Assembly: GCA_020432165.1 (NCBI GenBank)
Contig: JAGQGU010000005.1
Span: 1-64,000 of the forward strand
DNA: 64,000 nucleotides
Reading direction: 5' to 3'
Source: Thermomicrobiales bacterium
Lineage (GTDB): Bacteria > Chloroflexota > Chloroflexia > Thermomicrobiales > UBA6265
Of this stretch, positions 8,373 through 17,279 are shown in pieces. The position numbers and the translations under genes were made by a program. Position 1 is the first letter of the stretch. The number at the start of each line of letters is the position of its first letter. Under the pieces are notes generated by a model. That model saw only the letters and a program-made list of their open reading frames with translations, was not told where the DNA came from and made no database searches.

Positions 8373-9770
8373 CTACCGTCGCAGGGCCTCCGGCGCGGGC
8401 ACGTAGACATCCACCGGCTTGACGTACCTGGTGATCAGATCAGCATTGCCAGCGACATTCAGCTCGCGCATGACCAGCTCAAAGCGCGGCTGTAGTTCGG
8501 CGTAGATGGCGGCCTTGGTCTCTTCCGGCAGGCTCCACATCTCTCGCTTGAAGGGACCAAAGCAGTTCTTGCGGGTCTTGTAGTTGAACTGGGCATCGGT
8601 CATGCCGGGCTTGCGCTCAGAAGCGTGTGCCTCAGTCAGGTGCGCATAGATGCTTTGACGGAGTTCGTCCGGGAAGTGAGCGCTATCCAGATACATGTTC
8701 TGATATGCAGTGGCGAGGTGAACCTCGACAGCATCGACCTCGGCGAACTTGCCGAAGGCTTCCTCCGGCAGCGTGCTCGCGCCATGCTGCACGGAACCAC
8801 CGATGCCCATCTCCTTGGCGGCAGCGCTGAGTTTGCCAAGGGTCTCGAAATCGACAGCGACCTCGGCGATGGAGCCATCCGGCAACACCACACCACCATG
8901 GCTGGTGCCGGTCTGCACGCTGACCTTGCTGATGCCATCGAGTCCGTCACCGTACTTATCCAGCTCCGCCCGATATTGCTCGTGAAAAGCGATGAGATCA
9001 TCAACGGTGCTATTGGACGTGCCGATCTCGCCGATCTCGGCACCTACCGATATGGTGATACCCTCCGGCTGATGCTCGCGGATCGCGGCGGTCAACTCGG
9101 CCGTGTGCTTACTGTTTGGCCACTGTTGCGCGCGCAGATCCGTAACGGAATAATCGACCAATGTGCTGCAATCGATATCGATATTGCCGTATCCGGCCGC
9201 GAGCGCCTTGATCGCGTGCTGGCGTACAGCCTCGATCTCGGCAGCGGGATCAGCCGCATACTTCTTCGGATTCGCCTGATAGTGGTCGCCCTGCACCATT
9301 ACCGGACCTTCATAGCCATACTTCACCGCGGCGGCGAAGATACTGCTGGCATACTCACTTGGGGTCTGATTGGTGTACCCGTTCTCGGACTTCGCCAGCT
9401 CAAAGAGCACCTGCTTCGTGCCAGTAGCATTGGCCGCGCGGAAGATGGTGCCCGCAAACTCAACCACATCGCCGCGTACATTGATAGCAGGCGTGGTGAT
9501 GTGGTGATACTCGCCTCGGGCCGAGGCCATATAGAGATCCTGGATCGAGGCCGGGTAGGCACCCATCGCAAAAGCAATCTTGCGGATGAGCCAACGCGCG
9601 GCATCCTGGACATCGCCACTGCCAAAGGAGCTGGTCCATGCCAACTGCTCGATCAGGTTGGTGCGCACAGCAGCGGTATCAAGCACCTCAACACCGTCAC
9701 CCTCGACGCGCACGATGCCATCCAATGCCGAGACCAGTGATGCAACGGATTCGTGGATTGTTCGGGACAT
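8373..9770 (-). CDS. Class II fructose-bisphosphate aldolase-like enzyme
   Basis: 465 aa zinc-dependent aldolase family. QGDHYQ (Asp162, His163) matches the catalytic Asp/zinc-binding His pair; GAEIGEIG, VQTGTSHGGVVLPDG and SVQHGASTLPEEAF match the phosphate- and metal-binding loops. It is about 100 residues longer than bacterial FbaA, with an extra N-terminal segment and a longer C-terminus, as in the larger subgroup of the family. It probably cleaves fructose 1,6-bisphosphate in glycolysis; tagatose bisphosphate is possible. GGAAAGG lies upstream of the ATG. Confidence 0.85.
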   Translation of the reverse strand: MSRTIHESVASLVSALDGIVRVEGDGVEVLDTAAVRTNLIEQLAWTSSFGSGDVQDAARWLIRKIAFAMGAYPASIQDLYMASARGEYHHITTPAINVRGDVVEFAGTIFRAANATGTKQVLFELAKSENGYTNQTPSEYASSIFAAAVKYGYEGPVMVQGDHYQANPKKYAADPAAEIEAVRQHAIKALAAGYGNIDIDCSTLVDYSVTDLRAQQWPNSKHTAELTAAIREHQPEGITISVGAEIGEIGTSNSTVDDLIAFHEQYRAELDKYGDGLDGISKVSVQTGTSHGGVVLPDGSIAEVAVDFETLGKLSAAAKEMGIGGSVQHGASTLPEEAFGKFAEVDAVEVHLATAYQNMYLDSAHFPDELRQSIYAHLTEAHASERKPGMTDAQFNYKTRKNCFGPFKREMWSLPEETKAAIYAELQPRFELVMRELNVAGNADLITRYVKPVDVYVPAPEALRR

Positions 9771-9899
9771 TTCTGCGAGACCTTTCCGCGGGCGACTTTG
9801 CCCGATGACATCGTGTGGCGACGCACGGAGAGCCGCCTCAATCTACCGATTTCATGGTAGCGTACTGGCATGTCAGAATCGTGTCAGGAAAAAGCAGAA

Positions 9900-9927
9900 C
9901 GCCCCGGATGCCGAAACATCCGAGGCG
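9900..9927 (-). terminator. Terminator after the cupredoxin gene
   Basis: An inverted repeat of about 11 bp (CGCC.CGGATG with CATCCGaGGCG) with a 6-base loop, followed on the minus strand by a CTTTTTCC stretch. It lies 35 bases past the stop of the cupredoxin gene. Confidence 0.75.
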
Positions 9928-9961
9928 ATATCATGCGATCTGTCGGGCGCTAGACCCGATG

Positions 9962-11917
9962 TTACTTGATTGTGATCGTGCCCTTCATACCGCTCTGCTT
10001 GTGGCCGGCAACGGTGCAGTAGTACTCGTACTGCTCGCCTGCCTGTACGGTATCCGGCACCACCACATTGGCGGATTCACCATTGAAGAGCAGTGGTGTC
10101 AGTGGCTCGTCACTCCAGGCATCAACAGCGGCGTCATGCTGCATGAAGCCCTCATTGACAAAGTGAATGGTGGCGCCAGCAGCAGCCTCGAAGTCTTTCG
10201 GCTCGAAGGCAAAGGTATCCAGCATCTTGACCTCAATGGCATCAGCAGGTGCCTCGGCAACCGTCTCCGGTGCGAGTGAGCTGCCCTGCGGCGTGGCCGC
10301 CGCGCCATCAGCCGCAACGATCGTGATCTTGCCGACCATCCCCTGCTTCTCAGCCTCGGAGAGATTGCTCTTGAACTCGATCACATCACCAACGTTGGCA
10401 TCTTCCGGCACTGTGAATGTGCCGGTATCGCCATCGGCAACGCTCTTGATCATCGGCTGCAGTGCATTGGCATCCCATTCCTCGCTGGAGAGCCCCATGA
10501 GCATACCGGTGTTGTTCTGGAAGGTAATCACACCGCCCGGGGCGATATCGAACTCGGCGGGATCGAATTGCCACTTGGTGCCAACAACGGTGACAGCCAT
10601 AACCGTGTTCTCGGCTGCCGGAGTTGCCTCGGCCGCAGCGGTGCCTTCGGCGGGAGCTTCTTCGGTCGCCGCATCGCCGGCTGGAGCTGCACTGCCTTCG
10701 ACAACCGTGAAGGTGCCGAACATGCCGCTCTGCTTGTGACCCGCCACGGTGCAGTAGTACTCCTGCGTGGAACCGATTTCGGCATCCGCAGGCACAGTGA
10801 ACTCGCCCTCATCACCAGAACTCAATAGTTCGGTACCAACTCCCCAGGCATCCACCACCATGTCATGCTGCATGAAGCCATCGTTGACGACCTTAATCGT
10901 CTGGCCCGGTGAGACATTCGCTTCCTTGGGATCGAACTTGAAGGTATCCAGCGCGTGAATGAGAAGTGGTTCGCCGGCAGCAGTCGTCTCGCCTGCTGGT
11001 GCTGCTTCAGTCTCTTCAGCTGTCGCTTCCTCGGCCGGAGCTTCCTCCGCCGGGGTTTCCTCTCCCGCTGGAGCGGCTGCTGCTACAACGGTGAACTTGC
11101 CAGTCATACCGGCTTCTTTATGACCGGCGACAGAACAATGGAACTCAGCGGTGGAGCCAACCTCAACATCATCCGGGATAGTGATTTCCTGAGAATCGCC
11201 GCCATTCAGCAGATCGGTCTTAATACCCCAATCGTCACAGACAAGGTCGTGCTGGAGCATACCCTCGTTGACGACCCTGACGGTCTGTCCTGGTGAAACC
11301 GAGACTTCGGCAGGATCGAACTTCAGGGTATCAAGAGTATGGACTTCAACCACACCAGCATCGGTGGCTGGTGGCTCCTCGGCGGGGGTTTCTTCCTGGG
11401 CGGGAGCGGCACTGGCTTCGACAACGGTGAACTTGCCAACCATGCCGGCTTCCTTGTGACCGGCGACGGAGCAGTGGAATTCAGCGGTGGAGCCGATCTC
11501 GGCATCCTCCGGAATAGTGAGATCCTGCGAATCGCCACCATTGAGAAGATCGGTCTCGATACCCCAATCGTCGCAGACCAGGTCGTGCTGGAGCATGCCC
11601 TCGTTGACAACCCGAATGGTCTGGCCCGGCGAAACCGAGACTTCGGCGGGATCAAACTTCAGGGTGTCGAGGGTGTGGATCTCAACGACATTGCTGGCTT
11701 CCGGACTGGTCGCATCGCCAGCGGAGCCGCTATCGGCTTCGGCACCAGGGGTCGCCGTCTTCGGCGCGATGGTGGGCGGTGCACCAGGTACATCCGGGAT
11801 CTGGGTGGGGTTAAGCTGCTCTTCGGTGAGCTGCTCATTTCCACAAGCGACCAGCAGAGCGCTGGTGGCGGCAACCGAGGTAACCGCCACAAAGCGACGG
11901 CGATTCAAAAGATTCAT
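9962..11917 (-). CDS. Exported lipoprotein with five tandem cupredoxin domains
   Basis: 651 aa. The start NRRRFVAVTSVAATSALLVAC has Tat-like arginines and a lipobox ending in Cys25. Five plastocyanin-like domains follow at about 77-167, 189-279, 317-407, 439-535 and 560-651, joined by Ala/Glu/Pro/Thr linkers. Copper ligands (His, Cys, His, Met) are visible in four: H111/C149/H154/M159, H223/C261/H266/M271, H351/C389/H394/M399 and H594/C634/H639/M644. The fourth domain has lost all of them. Domains 1 and 2 are about 90% identical, a recent duplication. It probably carries electrons or binds copper outside the membrane. GGAGG precedes the start. Confidence 0.9.
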   Translation of the reverse strand: MNLLNRRRFVAVTSVAATSALLVACGNEQLTEEQLNPTQIPDVPGAPPTIAPKTATPGAEADSGSAGDATSPEASNVVEIHTLDTLKFDPAEVSVSPGQTIRVVNEGMLQHDLVCDDWGIETDLLNGGDSQDLTIPEDAEIGSTAEFHCSVAGHKEAGMVGKFTVVEASAAPAQEETPAEEPPATDAGVVEVHTLDTLKFDPAEVSVSPGQTVRVVNEGMLQHDLVCDDWGIKTDLLNGGDSQEITIPDDVEVGSTAEFHCSVAGHKEAGMTGKFTVVAAAAPAGEETPAEEAPAEEATAEETEAAPAGETTAAGEPLLIHALDTFKFDPKEANVSPGQTIKVVNDGFMQHDMVVDAWGVGTELLSSGDEGEFTVPADAEIGSTQEYYCTVAGHKQSGMFGTFTVVEGSAAPAGDAATEEAPAEGTAAAEATPAAENTVMAVTVVGTKWQFDPAEFDIAPGGVITFQNNTGMLMGLSSEEWDANALQPMIKSVADGDTGTFTVPEDANVGDVIEFKSNLSEAEKQGMVGKITIVAADGAAATPQGSSLAPETVAEAPADAIEVKMLDTFAFEPKDFEAAAGATIHFVNEGFMQHDAAVDAWSDEPLTPLLFNGESANVVVPDTVQAGEQYEYYCTVAGHKQSGMKGTITIK

Positions 11918-12000
11918 ACCGAATTAGCCTCCAGGATGGATTCCAACAAACTGGCACACCAAGAGCACCCACACCCAGAATGCGCCCCAAAGCTGCCTGT

Positions 12001-12037
12001 ATTGTACCGTGATATCGGAAATGTGCAGCCCTGCACA
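12001..12037 (-). promoter_or_regulatory. Promoter with Crp/Fnr-like palindrome before the cupredoxin gene
   Basis: A minus-strand -10 box TACAAT (12001-12006) has no good -35 box. In its place is a perfect palindrome TGTGCAGCCCTGCACA (12022-12037), close to the Crp consensus TGTGA-N6-TCACA and centred roughly 36-41 bases from the likely start, the position used by activators that touch the -35 region. Confidence 0.5.
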
Positions 12038-12072
12038 AGTTTGTACGGGCTGGAGTGTTTTTCCTGACAAGT

Positions 12073-13017
12073 CTATGGCTCGATCATCTTGTCCAGGGTG
12101 ACAATTTCGTAGCCCTCGGCCTGATATTCGTCCACGATGCCAGGGAGCGCGAGCCAATCCTGCTCCTGCGTCACGTGGAAGAGAATGATCGCACCCGGTC
12201 CACCCCGGTCGGGATCGTCCGGGCTGCACCAATCCACGATCTCGTCGGCGGTCTGACCGTTCCAACCCAACGTATCGCAGGTCCACCAGAGCGTATAGTC
12301 GTAGCCCAGACTCTTTAGCAGAACCTGACCCTCGGGATCCCAATCGCCGTATGGCGGGCGCCAGAAGGGCTGCATGTTCCAGTCGGCAACTTCCAGCACA
12401 GCCTCCTCAGCACCCAGTACCTCGGCGGTGCGCTCTTCGTCCGTCAGCGGATCGAGACCGTTGGAGACACCAGTCCAGCTGGCGTGATCCTGGCTGTGAT
12501 TGAAAATCAGATGCCCTTCGTTGACCATCCGCAGAATCAGGTCCGGATTGTCGCGGGCAAAGGTGCCAGTGATACCAAAGTTTCCCTTGAGGCCATGTTC
12601 CTTGAGATAGTCGAGGATCTCCACGGTATAGCCCCGACCCTCGCCGCAATCGAAGCTGAGCGCAACATACTGCTTGTCGCTGGGACCGCGCTCCACGATG
12701 ATCGAAGCATCGGTGGTGTTCTCTGGCACGGTGAAGTCGCCGGGGCCAGAATCCGGTTCGGCAGTAGGTTCGGGTGTCGGTTCCGGGGTGGGGATTGCCG
12801 TTGGTGGAACGGTCGGCACCGCAGTGGGTGCCGATGTCGCTGTGGGTTCGAGGTTAACCACCAGTTCGGTGGTTGCGGTGGGTGTCACCATCGCAATATC
12901 CGGTGTCGGTGTCGCATCTCGAATCGCGGCGATCTGCCGACCGCCTGCTGTGGCGGCAATCACCAACGCGAAGAGGATGAGGATCCGCAATACCGAACTG
13001 GCCGTGCGTGGGGTCAT
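12073..13017 (-). CDS. Membrane-anchored polysaccharide deacetylase (NodB family)
   Basis: 314 aa. An N-terminal membrane segment (VLRILILFALVIAATAG) is followed by a Thr/Pro-rich spacer and a NodB domain with SFDCGEG (for TFDDG), NHSQDHAS (metal-binding His pair) and RPPYGDWD. It should remove N-acetyl groups from a cell-surface polysaccharide or peptidoglycan outside the membrane. One of the two acidic residues of motif 1 is Cys here. The start overlaps the previous stop (TAATG), indicating translational coupling to the SufT-like gene, so the ATG at 13071 is rejected. Confidence 0.9.
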   Translation of the reverse strand: MTPRTASSVLRILILFALVIAATAGGRQIAAIRDATPTPDIAMVTPTATTELVVNLEPTATSAPTAVPTVPPTAIPTPEPTPEPTAEPDSGPGDFTVPENTTDASIIVERGPSDKQYVALSFDCGEGRGYTVEILDYLKEHGLKGNFGITGTFARDNPDLILRMVNEGHLIFNHSQDHASWTGVSNGLDPLTDEERTAEVLGAEEAVLEVADWNMQPFWRPPYGDWDPEGQVLLKSLGYDYTLWWTCDTLGWNGQTADEIVDWCSPDDPDRGGPGAIILFHVTQEQDWLALPGIVDEYQAEGYEIVTLDKMIEP

Positions 13018-13325
13018 TACCAGATACCGAGCTCGTCTCGTGCTTCCTCGCTCATCATATCCGGACTCCATGCTGGACTCCAGACGAGCTTGACATCGGT
13101 CTCACCGATACCAGGAAGATCGCGCAGGGCATTATTCACTTCCTGCATGATCACCGGTCCCAGCGGGCAACCAAGCGATGTCAGCGTCATCGTGACAAGA
13201 ACATCGCCGTTCTCTTCAATATCACAGTCGTAGACGAGACCGAGATCGACAACGTTGATTCCGATTTCGGGATCGTAGACGTTCTTCAGCCCCTCGTAAA
13301 CATCATCTTTCGTGAATTCCGCCAC
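13017..13325 (-). CDS. SufT/MIP18-type iron-sulfur assembly protein
   Basis: 102 aa, the full length of the DUF59 (PaaD/MIP18) family. It shows VYDPEIGINVVDLGLVYD and the conserved Cys in TLTSLGCPLGPVI. The family helps mature iron-sulfur proteins; no suf genes are nearby. It is translated in tandem with the downstream deacetylase, an odd pairing that may be only positional. Confidence 0.9.
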   Translation of the reverse strand: MAEFTKDDVYEGLKNVYDPEIGINVVDLGLVYDCDIEENGDVLVTMTLTSLGCPLGPVIMQEVNNALRDLPGIGETDVKLVWSPAWSPDMMSEEARDELGIW

Positions 13326-13382
13326 CTGAAAACTCCTGATCGTGCGCAGTGCGAGTGCTCTACCGGTGTCAGTGTACCCGGT

Positions 13383-14150
13383 TCAGAGAACGATGAGGGA
13401 GAGTCCGCCCAGGAAAGGCACCGCCACAATCGCGAACTTGAGTAGCGCCCGCGGTGCCCGACGCGTGAACTTCGCTCCGACATACGATCCCGCCGTCATA
13501 CCGATGGTAACGCCGATCATGTGAACGAGCGAGAGATCACCGTGGCTGGCCAGGGCAAGGCTGCCACTGGCGCTAATGAAACAGAGCGCGAGCATGGTAG
13601 TGCCGACGGCCTGAATCAGGGGAAGCCGCATGACCGTCATCAAGGCGAGTTGGACAAAGGGAGCCATACCGACGCCGAAGAAAGCGGAGGCCATGCCGCC
13701 CAACGATCCGACCACACCACCAATCAGCGTCTGGCGCGTATCGATATGAAGATCATCACCCTCGTCGATCGTGCTCAGGCGGTGGCCGAACTGCATGCGC
13801 AACCAGACCAGCAATGCGAGAAAGAGCAGCGCTCCACCAGCCGCATACTCCAGGACGTCCTCGGGCACGTTCTGACTCCAGTCCGCCCCCAGAACAGCCC
13901 CAAGCACTCCGCCGATACCCAGAATCACACCCGGTTTGATGACAACGTTCCCCTCACGATAATGGGAAATCGCTCCGGAAACGGTGGTGAACACCATTGC
14001 CCCCAGGGCCGTGCCGACGGCAGTGTGAATGGGCAAATCGAATCCGAGGGTGAGGATACTCACCATAACACCAGCGCCACCGGCACCAATGAAACCGATG
14101 GTGACACCTACCGCAAAGAAGACAGCGATGAGGAGTATGAAGAGGTCTAT
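13383..14150 (-). CDS. TauE/SafE family membrane permease, apparent AUA start
   Basis: An anion exporter family of about 7-8 membrane helices. The first ATG (14066) would cut off the first helix: the reading frame continues upstream through LIDLFILLIAVFFAVG and the family motif GFIGAGGAG. No ATG, GTG or TTG exists between 14066 and the in-frame stop upstream. GGAAGAG (14157-14163) sits six bases before an ATA codon at 14150-14148, which overlaps the TAG stop of the preceding gene, a typical coupling layout. From there the protein is 255 aa, the usual size. It is probably co-transcribed with the small membrane protein before it. Confidence 0.85.
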   Translation of the reverse strand: MDLFILLIAVFFAVGVTIGFIGAGGAGVMVSILTLGFDLPIHTAVGTALGAMVFTTVSGAISHYREGNVVIKPGVILGIGGVLGAVLGADWSQNVPEDVLEYAAGGALLFLALLVWLRMQFGHRLSTIDEGDDLHIDTRQTLIGGVVGSLGGMASAFFGVGMAPFVQLALMTVMRLPLIQAVGTTMLALCFISASGSLALASHGDLSLVHMIGVTIGMTAGSYVGAKFTRRAPRALLKFAIVAVPFLGGLSLIVL

Positions 14151-14503
14151 GAGTTTCTCTTCCGTTCTGAATCGTCAAAATCAATCACGATCTCATCCGG
14201 ATCGTAAGGCTGCTGCACGGAGCCACCAAAGAGATCGTTCAAATCCTGCGACGTGCCCAGACTGCTCCAGGTGACGACCGTTGATTCCGTCTTGGGAATA
14301 CGGCGCACACGCCACCAGAAGTAGAGAGCCGCAGCAAAGATGAGCAGGAGCACGGTGACCACGCCGAAGCGCAGCACGGCACTAACCACACCGCTGAATG
14401 CCCAGCCAAGGAGGATCCCGAGCACGAGTCCGCCGACAAAGGCGATCTGAACGCCGCGAGGGATGAAGGAGCGTATGGAAGTGGGATTGGGTTCCTGGTT
14501 CAC
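14147..14503 (-). CDS. Small two-helix membrane protein
   Basis: 118 aa, not recognised. Two membrane helices (about 17-40 and 42-63) are followed by a charged cytoplasmic-type tail with acidic residues (DPDEIVIDFDDSERKR). It starts with GTG behind AAAGGAAGG. Its stop overlaps the proposed start of the TauE-type permease, so the two are likely translated together. Confidence 0.75.
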   Translation of the reverse strand: MNQEPNPTSIRSFIPRGVQIAFVGGLVLGILLGWAFSGVVSAVLRFGVVTVLLLIFAAALYFWWRVRRIPKTESTVVTWSSLGTSQDLNDLFGGSVQQPYDPDEIVIDFDDSERKRNS

Positions 14504-14631
14504 GATGAAGCCTTCCTTTACCCGGCGAGACCTTGCCGAATGCTATGACCAAGTATGCTGTATTGATTGCACTGGCGGACTGCATGCCATGAGGGAAACC
14601 GCACTCCAAACACTATTGAGAAGAGATAGCC

Positions 14632-15081
14632 ATGTCCGAAGAAATCGTTATCAGCACCTCGTTTGAGATTGTCGAACCGCTTTTCCTGCGACTCTCCGAG
14701 AAGCGCATCCTGGCCGCCGGTGGTGCTGTGACACAGGCGACCTTTGGGGTGAGTCCAGATGCGTTCGGCACCTACACGATGTCGATTGAAGTGCAGCCGG
14801 ACGATCTCGAAGCCGTGCAAGATGTTCTGGTAACAGAGTTCCCCGTGGAAACGATGATTCTGCATGGCGAGCTCCTGCGCATCTCCCATGAGGCAGGATC
14901 GGTTGCGACCAAGTTCGGTGATGTCGGCATTCGTGATCGTGTCTGGAAAGGTCGGGTCATCGGGATACTGCCGAGCCTGCCGGACTGTGCGATGTTGGCC
15001 AAGCGGTTTGGAGTTTCGGGTGTGATGGTTTGGCACGACGCCTTGCGACTCGGTGAGCCGCGCATCGGTCTCAAGCGATAA
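14632..15081 (+). CDS. Protein resembling the C-terminal domain of LarC (DUF111)
   Basis: 149 aa. Order and spacing recall the tail of LarC, which inserts nickel into the pincer cofactor: a ferredoxin-like first half (LSEKRILAAGGAVTQATF), ETMILHGELLRI in place of ETTTxGVR, and a final ILPSLPDCAMLAKRFGVS resembling PEYEDCxxLAxxxGV. The LarC N-terminal half is absent and no larA/larB is nearby. The relation is seen by eye and is tentative. Its last 11 bases overlap the convergent murJ gene. Confidence 0.75.
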   Translation: MSEEIVISTSFEIVEPLFLRLSEKRILAAGGAVTQATFGVSPDAFGTYTMSIEVQPDDLEAVQDVLVTEFPVETMILHGELLRISHEAGSVATKFGDVGIRDRVWKGRVIGILPSLPDCAMLAKRFGVSGVMVWHDALRLGEPRIGLKR

Positions 15082-16699
15082 GCGCCCGCATGCGGCTCGG
15101 TAACCGCGGTGTGATCATCCCCGCGATCTGCCTAACCACCGATGGCGTCAACATATTCACAAGCGGCAGGTAGGTGCAGACGAAGAGTGTTGCCGGTACG
15201 AGCACCAGAACGACCCGCCAACCAATATCAGGAATCGGCAATCCCTGTTCGCTGAGCCATTGCAGGTTGTACCAACCCAACCAGGCCACACCTGATGCCA
15301 GCAACGATGCCAGCGCGATCCTCGGCACCATGATGCGCAGTGGCAAGGGCGGATTCCAGCCGAACATCCGGCGCCCAAACCACCAAATGACGATGGTGTG
15401 AAAGATGAACTGTGCAGAGTTGGCGAAAACCAACCCCATCATTTCCCAGCGATTGACCACGGTGAAAGCAAAACCAAAATAGACAAGAACCGCCAGGATC
15501 CCGATGGTTACTGGAAGTTTCGTGTTCTGACGGGAGTAGAACGAGAAGATAAAGACCTGATCGTAAGCCGCCATGAGGGTACCGGGCAGATAGCCAATGA
15601 GCGCAATCGCAATCAGGTTCACACCAACGTCAGTTGTAGCCCCGTATCCGAAGAGTAGACGAGCGATCGGATCCGCCAGCGTTGCCAACGCGAAGGTGGC
15701 AGGGAAGATAAGCAAGGTCACCATCGTCAATGCCTGTCCCAGCGTATGACGAAAAGCCGCGTGATCGCTATTCTGAAAGTGACGGGCCAGTGTTGGTAGC
15801 GCTGCCAGTGAAATCGCCGCCGCCACAATACCCAGTGTCAACTGCACCAAAGTGGTGGCGTAGCGCATGGCCCCGATGGCATTCTCGCCAGCACCCCAGG
15901 CCAGGCCACGATCCACAATGACGGCGACGCTATTCAAAATCAATCCCAGAAAGACCGGGACATAGAGCGCGCCCATCTGCCGAAGCGCGGGATGTCGCCA
16001 ATCGAACGCGAGGGTTGGCAGGATGCCGTTGCGCACCAATGGGGGAATCTGGATAACGATGATCATGGCAGCACCGAGCACCGTGCCCCAGGCCATCGCC
16101 TCGACGCCCCAGCGGCTACCAAAAAGCGCTACAACCAGCACGATCGCGAGATTTCGGACCGCGGTGGAGAGCGCCGGGGCAGTCACCTTCTCGATCGCGT
16201 ACAGCATTGCTTGCAGCACCGTTGCCAGGCAAAGCAAAAGCGCTGCCGGCAGAACGATACGCACAAGTGTGACGGTCAGAGCCACCGTCTCCGGACTACG
16301 AGCAGCGTCGTCGCCGGATATCCAGATCAACGCATGCACCACGTTGGGCGCGAAGATCTCGGCCAACAACACCGCTGTGCCGACGACCACGGTGACACCC
16401 ACAATGAGGGTGCCACCAATCGTCTTGAGTTCGTGGCGTTTGCCCAAATGCTGAGCTGCCCACTGCGCCAGCACCGGGATCAACGCCGCCTGCAGAGCAC
16501 CGCTGGCCAGCAGGTCAAAGAGAAGCGTCTGCAGATTGTCGGCGACGGTGAAGGCAGCGATATCATCGCCAGTACCAAAAAGCCCCGCGGCAAGTTGCTC
16601 ACGCACCAAGCCGAGAACGCGACTAAGCACATTACCGAGCATGAGGATGAGCGCAGCAATGGCGATACCGCCGCTCCTGCGCGGTGCCGGTTCACTCAC
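15071..16699 (-). CDS. murJ: Lipid II flippase MurJ
   Basis: 542 aa with about 14 membrane helices, as expected for MurJ/MviN, which flips lipid II across the membrane for peptidoglycan synthesis. Recognisable parts are the N-terminal NVLSRVLGLVREQLAAGLFG and the conserved Pro/Gly-rich loops (ARHFQNSD, FSFYSRQNTKLP). Its ATG overlaps the stop of the zinc-finger membrane gene by 4 bases. It is the last gene of an envelope operon and ends in a convergent overlap. Confidence 0.95.
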   Translation of the reverse strand: MSEPAPRRSGGIAIAALILMLGNVLSRVLGLVREQLAAGLFGTGDDIAAFTVADNLQTLLFDLLASGALQAALIPVLAQWAAQHLGKRHELKTIGGTLIVGVTVVVGTAVLLAEIFAPNVVHALIWISGDDAARSPETVALTVTLVRIVLPAALLLCLATVLQAMLYAIEKVTAPALSTAVRNLAIVLVVALFGSRWGVEAMAWGTVLGAAMIIVIQIPPLVRNGILPTLAFDWRHPALRQMGALYVPVFLGLILNSVAVIVDRGLAWGAGENAIGAMRYATTLVQLTLGIVAAAISLAALPTLARHFQNSDHAAFRHTLGQALTMVTLLIFPATFALATLADPIARLLFGYGATTDVGVNLIAIALIGYLPGTLMAAYDQVFIFSFYSRQNTKLPVTIGILAVLVYFGFAFTVVNRWEMMGLVFANSAQFIFHTIVIWWFGRRMFGWNPPLPLRIMVPRIALASLLASGVAWLGWYNLQWLSEQGLPIPDIGWRVVLVLVPATLFVCTYLPLVNMLTPSVVRQIAGMITPRLPSRMRALIA

Positions 16700-17232
16700 C
16701 GGAAGCGCACCCAGGCGATGATGTAGGCAAGCGCGGCGAAGAGGAGATCGGGCATCAACTGCAACTGCAATCGGCGCATCGCAAAGTCGCTCATCGCGCT
16801 CACGCTTTCCCAGCTAATCTCATAGCGGTCAGCCAGAAGCACGCGACTGAGCACAAGGCCGATGGTGACCAGCACCATGCTGAGAATCTGCAGATCGCGG
16901 CCGCGCTTGTTATTTGTGGCCCAGGCGACTGTTTCGACAACACCAAATCCCAATGCCAATGAGAGATAGAACTGCCAGGCGGGGAAGAAGCGCCAAAGTA
17001 CGGCTACCAATACTGCGACGGCCAGTCCACCCAAAGCGGCCTTGAACAAGGCATCACTGGACGTGCGAATGGTGCCCATACTGCGCACACCAGCGCAGTC
17101 CGGACAGCGCAATCCGACCGGGGTCCGGACCGAACAGAGCGGACAAATCGGCTTGGCGCAACGTGTGCAGCGCAGACCAGTAAGGACATCGGGGTGATAC
17201 GAGCAGGGCACCTGCCCGGTGCTGAACTCCAT
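16696..17232 (-). CDS. B-box-type zinc-finger membrane protein
   Basis: 178 aa. The N-terminus has paired metal ligands CSYHPDVLTGLRCTRC, CPLC and CPDC, the pattern of B-box zinc fingers often placed before rhomboid-like or other membrane parts. Four hydrophobic segments follow. I see no rhomboid Ser/His catalytic pair. ATG at 17232 is preferred to TTG at 17238; the ribosome-binding site is weak. It lies between the WecB/TagA gene and murJ, suggesting an envelope role. Confidence 0.8.
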   Translation of the reverse strand: MEFSTGQVPCSYHPDVLTGLRCTRCAKPICPLCSVRTPVGLRCPDCAGVRSMGTIRTSSDALFKAALGGLAVAVLVAVLWRFFPAWQFYLSLALGFGVVETVAWATNNKRGRDLQILSMVLVTIGLVLSRVLLADRYEISWESVSAMSDFAMRRLQLQLMPDLLFAALAYIIAWVRFR

Positions 17233-17279
17233 GAACAAGAATCCGGAACGTTACCGACCGGTTCTCCGGTCACTGGCGG

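Noticed and set aside
8625-9740. A 371-codon frame opposite the aldolase gene
   Set aside because: Shadow of the aldolase codon pattern, with no recognisable domain or start site.
13383-14066. TauE-type gene beginning at the first ATG
   Set aside because: That start removes the first conserved helix and the GFIGAGGAG motif encoded just upstream in the same frame.
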